Assembly (NCBI RefSeq): GCF_011170125.1
Contig: NZ_BLLN01000002.1
Span: forward strand, 1,397,501-1,461,500
Source: Streptomyces diastaticus subsp. diastaticus
GTDB lineage: Bacteria > Actinomycetota > Actinomycetes > Streptomycetales > Streptomycetaceae
Direction: 5' to 3'
DNA: 64,000 nt
Below are positions 58,990 through 64,000 of the stretch, one piece after another. A model generated the notes under the pieces. It made no database searches. It was given only the letters and a program-made list of their open reading frames with translations, and was not told where the DNA came from. The translations under genes and the position numbers were made by a program. Within the stretch, counting starts at the first letter, position 1, and the number at the start of each line of letters is the position of its first letter.

Positions 58990-59378
58990 AGACCCTTCTG
59001 AACATCATCTGGCTCGTCCTGAGCGGCTTCTGGCTCTTCCTGGGATACCTGCTGGCCGGCGTGGTGCTCTGCATCACGGTCATCGGCATCCCGTTCGGCA
59101 TCGCAGCGTTCCGGATCGGCGTGTACGCCCTGTGGCCCTTCGGCTACTCCGCCGTCGAGCGACGCGACGCGGGCGCCCCGTCCTGCGTGGGGAACGTGCT
59201 GTGGCTGCTGCTGGCCGGCTGGTGGCTGGCGCTCGGCCACATCGCCACCGGCATCGCCCTGTGCGTCACGATCATCGGCATCCCGCTGGGCATCGCCAAC
59301 TTCAAGCTGATCCCCGTCTCCCTCATGCCGCTCGGCCGCGAGATCGTCCGTACGGACCAGCCCTTCGCGGCCCGCTGA
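58986..59378 (+). CDS. yccF: YccF domain membrane protein
   Basis: A 130-residue inner-membrane protein made of two YccF repeats, each with a hairpin of hydrophobic helices: [18 protein letters not shown] and [18 protein letters not shown] are the paired signatures. Function is unknown. The start is TTG at 58986, giving a TTGA overlap with htpX; no better start is available because the first helix begins at once. Confidence 0.87.
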   Translation: MKTLLNIIWLVLSGFWLFLGYLLAGVVLCITVIGIPFGIAAFRIGVYALWPFGYSAVERRDAGAPSCVGNVLWLLLAGWWLALGHIATGIALCVTIIGIPLGIANFKLIPVSLMPLGREIVRTDQPFAAR

Positions 59379-59580
59379 GGCCCGCCCGGCGCCGAACCGG
59401 TCCGCAGGGCAACCGCGCGTCCCCGGCTCACGTCCTCCTCTGAGGACGGCGTCCGGGCGCATGGGGAGCGACCACCCGCACGGGGGACCGCGGTGTGTGC
59501 CGCGGAGGGGCCTGCGGTGAAGATCCACGACATGTACCCGCCGGACGCATGAACATGTTTGCGAGAGGCAGGATCACCGC

Positions 59581-59847
59581 ATGGGCATCATCAGCTGGAT
59601 CATTCTCGGCCTGCTGGCCGGAGCAATCGCGAAGATCATCCTCCCCGGTCGCGACCCGGGCGGCTTCATCGGCACCATCCTCATCGGCATCGCCGGCGCC
59701 TTCATCGGCGGCTGGATATCCAGCCGCTTCCTGGACCGCCCCATCGCCAACGAGTTCTTCGACCCCGCCACCTGGGTCTCCGCCGTCGGCGGCTCCCTGG
59801 TGCTGCTCATCGCCTACCGCCTGCTCTTCGGCCACTCCCGCCGCTGA
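59581..59847 (+). CDS. GlsB/YeaQ/YmgE family stress-associated membrane protein
   Basis: An 88-residue protein with three transmembrane helices. Typical family segments are GIISWIILGLLAGAIAKIIL, GFIGTILIGIAGAFIGGW and the final helix. Homologues are small membrane proteins linked to stress response; the molecular role is unknown. An AGGCAGGATCACC stretch precedes the ATG. Confidence 0.9.
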   Translation: MGIISWIILGLLAGAIAKIILPGRDPGGFIGTILIGIAGAFIGGWISSRFLDRPIANEFFDPATWVSAVGGSLVLLIAYRLLFGHSRR

Positions 59848-59852
59848 AACCG

Positions 59853-59886
59853 CCGACGGCCGCCCCCGGACGGGGGCGGCCGTCGG
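59853..59886. terminator. bidirectional terminator
   Basis: A 15-bp perfect stem with a GGAC loop lies between the convergent GlsB-like and yajQ genes. Confidence 0.88.
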
Positions 59887-59913
59887 CGTACGGTCGGTAC
59901 CGCGGAGCGCGGG

Positions 59914-60402
59914 TCAGCGGTAGTTGACGTACTGGAGCGCGAAGTCGAAGTCCTGGTTCTTCAGCAGCGCCTGCACGGCCTGGAGGTCGTCCCGGCTCTT
60001 GGAGCTGACGCGCAGCTCGTCACCCTGCACCTGGGCCTTGACGCCCTTGGGGCCCTCGTCGCGGATGATCTTCGCGACCTTCTTGGCGTTCTCCTGCGAG
60101 ATGCCCTCCTGGATGGAGGCGAAGAGCTTGTACTCCTTGCCCGAGAGCTGCGGCTCCCCGGCGTCCAGGGCCTTCAGCGAGATCCCGCGCTTGATCAGCT
60201 TGGACTGGAAGACGTCGAGGATCGCGTTGACCCGCTCCTCGGAGTTGGCCTCCATCAGGATCTTCTCGCCGGACCAGGCGATCGACGCCCCGACGTTCCT
60301 GAAGTCGTAGCGCTGAGAGATCTCCTTGGCGGCCTGGTTGAGGGCGTTGTCGACCTCCTGCCGCTCGACCTTCGAGACGATGTCGAAACTGGAGTCGGCC
60401 AT
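59914..60402 (-). CDS. YajQ family nucleotide-binding protein
   Basis: A 162-residue YajQ (DUF520) protein with two RRM-like domains. Begins [20 protein letters not shown]; the conserved [10 protein letters not shown] and [23 protein letters not shown]... region match the family. Some homologues bind RNA, tRNA or cyclic di-GMP. AAGGAG lies 10 nt before the ATG. Confidence 0.93.
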   Translation of the reverse strand: MADSSFDIVSKVERQEVDNALNQAAKEISQRYDFRNVGASIAWSGEKILMEANSEERVNAILDVFQSKLIKRGISLKALDAGEPQLSGKEYKLFASIQEGISQENAKKVAKIIRDEGPKGVKAQVQGDELRVSSKSRDDLQAVQALLKNQDFDFALQYVNYR

Positions 60403-60613
60403 GTCCTGTGGCTCCTTGCATCGGTGGTGTGCTGGCAACGGTCGTGCAGAAAGGCGGCCGGGGTCCGCCCCCGGCCGCATCCGCAAGACTAGCCACCGCC
60501 GCCACCCGCGGGCCGCGAACAACCGAGTGGCGGACCACCCCCGCACATCAGGTATCGTTTACGTCGTTGCCACGGAGCACCGCCCGAAAGCGGGGCTGCG
60601 GGGCGGCATCCCA

Positions 60614-60695
60614 GGCGGTGTGCCCGAGCGGCCAAAGGGAGCAGACTGTAAATCTGCCGGCTCAGCCTTCCCAGGTTCGAATCCTGGCGCCGCCA
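60614..60695 (+). tRNA. tRNA-Tyr (anticodon GTA)
   Basis: 82-nt class-II tRNA. Acceptor GGCGGTG pairs with CGCCGCC (one G-U), anticodon stem GCAGA/TCTGC encloses CTGTAAA with GTA at 60648-60650, and a long variable arm follows. The T-arm is CCAGG-TTCGAAT-CCTGG. CCA is not encoded. Confidence 0.97.
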
Positions 60696-60705
60696 CACTG
60701 GGTGG

Positions 60706-60751
60706 AGATCCCCTCCGACCTCGCTTAACAGCAGGTCGGAGGGGATCTTTC
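60706..60751 (+). terminator. terminator of tRNA-Tyr
   Basis: A 16-bp perfect stem (60706-60721 with 60733-60748), 11-nt loop, then TTCG and TTT. Classical rho-independent form. The 187 bp after it up to the next gene hold nothing I can identify. Confidence 0.92.
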
Positions 60752-60938
60752 GTTTCCGGGGGCGCCCTCGCGGAGCGCTCGGCCTGTCTCACCGCGTACC
60801 GCTTCGATCCCAGCAGAGATCAGCGCGTCCTCCCCAGACGTTCCCCGGCTGCTCGGGCTCGTGGTTCCCGCCCCGAGCCGTACGGCGGCCGCGCGTGCCG
60901 GGCCGGTGTGCCGTACGGCTCCGGGCGGTGGGTGAAGG

Positions 60939-61595
60939 TCAGTTTCCCGCCACGTCCTTCACCGCGACCGAGGCCGGGGTCTCGCCCGAGATCAGTTCCA
61001 GGGTGAGACCGGCCGTCGCCGGGGTGTCGATCAGTTCGAGCAGGACGCGGGCGACGTCGTCACGGGGGACGCTGCCGCGGCCGGTGGAGGCTTCCAGGCG
61101 GACCTTGCCGGTGCCGGCGTCGTCGGTGAGGGAGCCGGGGCGCAGGACGGTCCAGTCGAGGCCGCGGTGGGCGCGTACGGCGTCGTCGGCGGCGCCCTTG
61201 GCGCGGAGGTAGACGTCGAAGACCTCGTCGCCCGGGTGGTTGGCGTCGGCGGCCATCGAGGAGACCATCAGGAAGCGCCGTACCGAGGCGCGTTCGGCGG
61301 CTGTGGCGAAGAGTTCCGCGCCGTCGCGGTCCATCGTCTCCTTGCGGGCCGCTCCGCTGCCCGGGCCCGAGCCGGCCGCGAAGACCGCCGCGTCGGCGCC
61401 CCGCAGCACCTCGGTGACCTCCTCCACGCTCGCCGACTCCAGGTCGCACAGGACGGCCTGGGCGCCCGCCTCGCGCAGGTCGTCGGCCTGGGCGGGATCG
61501 CGGATCAGTCCTGTCACGTCGTCTCCGCGCGCGGCGAGCAGCCGCTCCAGCCGCAGCGCGATCTTTCCGTGTCCACCAGCGATGACAATGCGCAT
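60939..61595 (-). CDS. NAD(P)-binding Rossmann-fold protein (atypical SDR)
   Basis: A 218-residue atypical short-chain dehydrogenase/NmrA-like protein. The dinucleotide motif is IAGGHGKIALRL at the N-terminus, followed by an acidic-loop segment and VFAAGSG. The catalytic region reads MVSSMAAD with a Tyr in FDVYLRAKGAADD, so a YxxxK-like pair (Tyr, Lys) may exist. LDWTVLRPGSL is typical of the group. The substrate is unknown. It lies 61 nt downstream of an amidohydrolase on the same strand. Confidence 0.87.
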   Translation of the reverse strand: MRIVIAGGHGKIALRLERLLAARGDDVTGLIRDPAQADDLREAGAQAVLCDLESASVEEVTEVLRGADAAVFAAGSGPGSGAARKETMDRDGAELFATAAERASVRRFLMVSSMAADANHPGDEVFDVYLRAKGAADDAVRAHRGLDWTVLRPGSLTDDAGTGKVRLEASTGRGSVPRDDVARVLLELIDTPATAGLTLELISGETPASVAVKDVAGN

Positions 61596-61656
61596 GGTCC
61601 CGACCGTACGCCGGGAGGCGCCGCGGCGCGCGTCCAGCGCCGAACCGGGGCGCGGC

Positions 61657-62910
61657 TCAGGCAGGTTCGGAGCCCGTCCGGCCCTGCCGGGGCAGCCCCG
61701 CGACGGCCGCGGTGGCCGAGTCGCAGTACTCGCGCACCGCGCTGGTGCGGGCGACGACCCGGCCGCGGTGGACGACGATCCGGCTGTACCCGAGCGACAG
61801 TGCCTCGGCGAGCCCCGTCCCGCGCACCGCCAGCAGCTCCGCCGGGAAGCCCGCCTCGATCCGCACGCGGGCCAGCCCGAGCGCCTCGCGGGCGGCGCCG
61901 GCCACCGCCTCGTACGCCTCGTCGGGGCGCAGCCCGTGCCGGGAGGCGAGCAGGTGGGCGGCCTGGAGGGGGTCGCCGCGGCCGACCGGGTTGGCGATGT
62001 CGCGCAGGGCGCCGCTGCCGGCGGTGACCCGGACCCCGGCGGCGCGCAGCAGGTGGACCGGTGTGTCGTGGCCCCTGCGGCGCTCCAGGCCGCCGCAGGG
62101 GCCCTGCGGGAGGCAGACCACGGTGATGCCCGCGGCGGCCAGGGCCTCGGCGGTGCGTCCGGCGACGTCGGCGGGGAGGCGGCCGAGGCCGTCGCAGGGG
62201 CCGATGGTGACGCCGGGGCGCAGCCCGCCCGCCATGGCGGCGAGGCGGGCCAGGCGGACCGGGTCGGAGCCGTCGGTGTGCAGGTCGACGGGGCAGCCGT
62301 GCTGGGCGGCGGCGTCGAGGACGGCCTCGGCGCAGCCGGCCGGGTCCGGGTCGAGGTCCGGGCAGGCGCCGACGACGGAGGCGCCCATCTTGACCGCGTC
62401 GTGGAGCATGGCGAGCCCGTCGGCCCCGGCGACGCCGGTGAGCAGACGGGGCATGGCGACGGCGGTGAGGTCGGTGAGGCCGTGGACGGCCCGTCGCGCC
62501 TGGAGGACGGCCTCCATCGCGCCGAGACCCTGCACGTCGCCGATCCGCACGTGTGAGCGGAGCGCGGTGGCGCCGTGGCCGAGCTGGAGGAGAGCGGCCT
62601 CGGTGGCGCGCCGCTGGACGTCGGCGGGGTCGGGGGAGACGGGGCCGGTGGTGTCGGCGGTGAGGGCGAGGTCGCTGTGGGCGTGCGGTTCGGCGGGGGC
62701 CGGCAGGAGCAGATAGCCCCGCAGGTCGATGCGGGGGCCGGGCGGGGCGAGGCTGCCGGCGGTACCGACGGCCTGGATGCGGCCGCGGCCGAGGCGGACG
62801 TCGACGGTGCGGCCGTCGGTGAGGGTGGCGCCGGTGAGCAGGACGTCGGCGCCGTCGAGGCCGCCGGGGGAGCCGGGGGACGGCGAGGGCTGCGGCTGGC
62901 TGTCGGACAT
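61657..62910 (-). CDS. amidohydrolase related to cytosine deaminase
   Basis: A 417-residue amidohydrolase. Metal ligands are visible as the HxH in AEPHAHSDLALT, the His in CPVDLHTDGSD and the Asp in SGALRDIANP. Compared with CodA-type cytosine deaminases, the Glu after HxD is Gly and the later active-site His region reads GVTIGPCDGLG, so two acid/base residues appear to be lost. It may act on another substrate. The ATG at 62910 follows AGGAGCGCG. The first 20 residues are Ser/Pro-rich. Confidence 0.82.
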   Translation of the reverse strand: MSDSQPQPSPSPGSPGGLDGADVLLTGATLTDGRTVDVRLGRGRIQAVGTAGSLAPPGPRIDLRGYLLLPAPAEPHAHSDLALTADTTGPVSPDPADVQRRATEAALLQLGHGATALRSHVRIGDVQGLGAMEAVLQARRAVHGLTDLTAVAMPRLLTGVAGADGLAMLHDAVKMGASVVGACPDLDPDPAGCAEAVLDAAAQHGCPVDLHTDGSDPVRLARLAAMAGGLRPGVTIGPCDGLGRLPADVAGRTAEALAAAGITVVCLPQGPCGGLERRRGHDTPVHLLRAAGVRVTAGSGALRDIANPVGRGDPLQAAHLLASRHGLRPDEAYEAVAGAAREALGLARVRIEAGFPAELLAVRGTGLAEALSLGYSRIVVHRGRVVARTSAVREYCDSATAAVAGLPRQGRTGSEPA

Positions 62911-63232
62911 CGCGCTCCTGGGGCTCGGGCGGCGGGCGGGCGCGTTCTCTCCCGCGGGGCCGCACCCGTTCGGCCACCGCGGCACGGGCGCGGTGGGGCG
63001 GCGTCACGTTGCGTCGATCAAGATCACACCGTGTGCGGCCGAGCCTAGGCCGCCGCCGGAGCACCATCGAGGAGGAGCGGATAAGTCGTACCGGCGCGGG
63101 CTGCGCCGCCGGGCCGGGGCGGGCGGGACCCGCCGGGACCTGCGAGGACGGTGGGCCGGATGGGCGCCGCCGGGGCGGCCGTGGCCGCGCGCGGGGTGCC
63201 CCGGGCGGCGCGGGCGGGGCACCGAAACGGAT
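62911..63232. other. intergenic region before the tRNA-Thr gene
   Basis: About 320 bp between the divergent amidohydrolase gene and the tRNA-Thr promoter. I see no gene or repeat. A TTGCGTCGATCAAGATCACACC stretch near 63008 may hold the amidohydrolase promoter, but hexamers are not clear. Confidence 0.3.
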
Positions 63233-63262
63233 TTGGGCGTTGGGCGGGTGGGCGTGTAATGT
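63233..63262 (+). promoter_or_regulatory. promoter of the tRNA-Thr gene
   Basis: TTGGGC (63233-63238) and TAATGT (63257-63262) with an 18-bp spacer put the start near 63269, just before the tRNA. Confidence 0.7.
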
Positions 63263-63273
63263 CTTCCTCGCTC

Positions 63274-63346
63274 GCCCCAATAGCTCAGTCGGCAGAGCGT
63301 CTCCATGGTAAGGAGAAGGTCAACGGTTCGATTCCGTTTTGGGGCT
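63274..63346 (+). tRNA. tRNA-Thr (anticodon GGT)
   Basis: 73 nt. Acceptor GCCCCAA pairs with TTGGGGC; anticodon stem TCTCC/GGAGA encloses ATGGTAA with GGT; T-arm AACGG-TTCGATT-CCGTT. CCA is not encoded. A small UUCG hairpin (63363-63380) separates it from tRNA-Met, so the two may be co-transcribed and processed. Confidence 0.97.
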
Positions 63347-63396
63347 CTGGTGTGAAAGGGGTCCCCGCCTTCGGGCGGGGGTCCGGATCACATCGC

Positions 63397-63469
63397 AGCG
63401 GTGTAGCTCAGTCGGTAGAGCAAGCGGCTCATAATCGCTGTGTCACCGGTTCAAGTCCGGTCACCGCTA
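63397..63469 (+). tRNA. tRNA-Met, elongator (anticodon CAT)
   Basis: 73 nt. Acceptor AGCGGTG pairs with CACCGCT; anticodon loop CTCATAA holds CAT; T-arm ACCGG-TTCAAGT-CCGGT. The first acceptor pair is A-T, so it does not have the mismatched end of initiator tRNA. Confidence 0.95.
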
Positions 63470-63474
63470 CGAAA

Positions 63475-63518
63475 AGTAGCCGATTGTGGGGTCGGTCCTT
63501 CGATCGGCTACTCTTTTT
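63475..63518 (+). terminator. terminator or attenuator between tRNA-Met and rpmG
   Basis: A 10-bp stem AGTAGCCGAT/ATCGGCTACT followed by CTTTTTT, one of the few T-tract terminators here. The 3' arm also contains TACTCT with TTGTGG 19 bp upstream, which could be the rpmG promoter. Confidence 0.8.
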
Positions 63519-63560
63519 TGTGCAAGTCCTTTCCATCCGTTCGTCATCAGGAGCACTCAC

Positions 63561-63725
63561 GTGGCTGCCACCGACGTCCGCCCGAAGATCACGCTGGCCT
63601 GCGTGGAGTGCAAGGAGCGGAACTACATCACCAAGAAGAACCGGCGTAACAACCCGGACCGACTGGAGATGAAGAAGCACTGCCCGCGCTGCAACGCGCA
63701 CACCGCGCACCGCGAGACGCGCTGA
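63561..63725 (+). CDS. rpmG: 50S ribosomal protein L33, zinc-binding form
   Basis: A 54-residue ribosomal protein. Two CxxC pairs (CVEC and CPRC) show it is the zinc-binding C+ type, whose synthesis in Streptomyces differs from the zinc-free paralogue made under zinc starvation. The sequence [19 protein letters not shown] is characteristic. GTG start at 63561 follows AGGAGC. Confidence 0.96.
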   Translation: MAATDVRPKITLACVECKERNYITKKNRRNNPDRLEMKKHCPRCNAHTAHRETR

Positions 63726-63750
63726 TCAAGGGCTGACTTACCAGGCTCGT

Positions 63751-63788
63751 CCATGAGGCCGCCCCCTTCCGAGGGGGCGGCCTCATGG
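63751..63788 (+). terminator. terminator of rpmG
   Basis: A 16-bp perfect stem with a TTCCGA loop, 25 nt after the rpmG stop. Confidence 0.88.
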
Positions 63789-63880
63789 CGTTCCCGGGTA
63801 CCGCCGCCCGGGGAGCCGGCGCGGGGTGCCAGGATGAGTCGTACGACACAAGTTCCGGCGATCCAGGAGGTATCGGGCCG

Positions 63881-64000
63881 ATGGCGCTCGACCAGTCCTT
63901 CGTGGGGCGGACGTATCCGCCCACCGAGCCCTATGAAGTGGGCCGCGAGAAGATCCGTGAGTTCGCCCGGGCCGTCGGCGACACCAATCCGGTGTACACC
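63881..64000 (+). CDS. MaoC-like (R)-hydratase, N-terminal domain, truncated by the window edge
   Basis: Only 40 codons are visible. MALDQSFVGRTYPPTEPYEV and REKIREFARAVGDTNPVYT match the N-terminal hot-dog domain of the MaoC/HadA-type dehydratases encoded next to rpmG in many actinobacteria. AGGAGG lies 10 nt before the ATG. Confidence 0.85.
   Translation, partial: MALDQSFVGRTYPPTEPYEVGREKIREFARAVGDTNPVYT

Noticed and set aside
60326..61006. Open frame running through yajQ antisense and tRNA-Tyr
   Set aside because: It crosses a certain tRNA gene and its terminator.

Overview
The window is Streptomyces chromosome, or that of a very close actinomycete. G+C is above 70 percent with G or C at nearly every third codon position. 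GTG starts are common, genes often join through 4-nt stop/start overlaps, and the gene order (nuo operon, recQ, polyprenyl synthase, kor, second nuo operon, htpX, yajQ, tRNA-Tyr, tRNA-Thr, tRNA-Met, rpmG) is typical of the conserved Streptomyces core. I see no insertion sequence, prophage or CRISPR array. The species cannot be named from the sequence alone.

Layout. 1-2069: the 3' part of a geranylgeranyl-reductase-family flavoprotein facing a secreted NlpC/P60 cell-wall hydrolase. 2070-2890: a long divergent control region with a MtrA-like direct repeat on the hydrolase side and a near-perfect Rex operator just downstream of the nuo -10 box. 2891-19250: a complete 14-gene nuoA-N operon for respiratory complex I. 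19575-30643: recQ, fumarylacetoacetase, a DrrAB-type ABC exporter with two matching palindromic operators, a HAD phosphatase, a P-loop protein and a CocE-type peptidase/esterase. 30685-39861: a POT peptide transporter, a long-chain polyprenyl diphosphate synthase, a LolA-like membrane protein, an ABC-F ATPase preceded by a Tyr-rich 10-residue leader peptide, RarD and a HxlR regulator. 39991-47361: 2-oxoacid:ferredoxin oxidoreductase (korB, korA), a NarL-type regulator and two paralogous sensor kinases, one of which has Arg in place of the phospho-accepting His. 47579-57971: a second nuo cluster encoding only A2 B2 C2 H2 I2 J2 K2 L2 M2 N2. 58129-64000: htpX, yccF, a GlsB-like protein, yajQ, three tRNAs, an NAD(P)-binding protein, an amidohydrolase, rpmG and the start of a MaoC-like dehydratase.

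How it fits together. Much of the window is respiratory. Complex I delivers electrons to menaquinone, the polyprenyl synthase probably makes the menaquinone side chain, and the reductase at the left edge probably saturates it. The second nuo cluster keeps the membrane pump and the B/I iron-sulfur arm but has no NADH-input genes (E, F, G) and no NuoD. KorAB, which reduces ferredoxin, lies a few genes away. I infer, without proof, a ferredoxin-fed complex-I variant that may share NuoD with the main enzyme and may be controlled by the unusual two-kinase module between them. The other standout element is the putative leader-peptide attenuator of the ABC-F gene.
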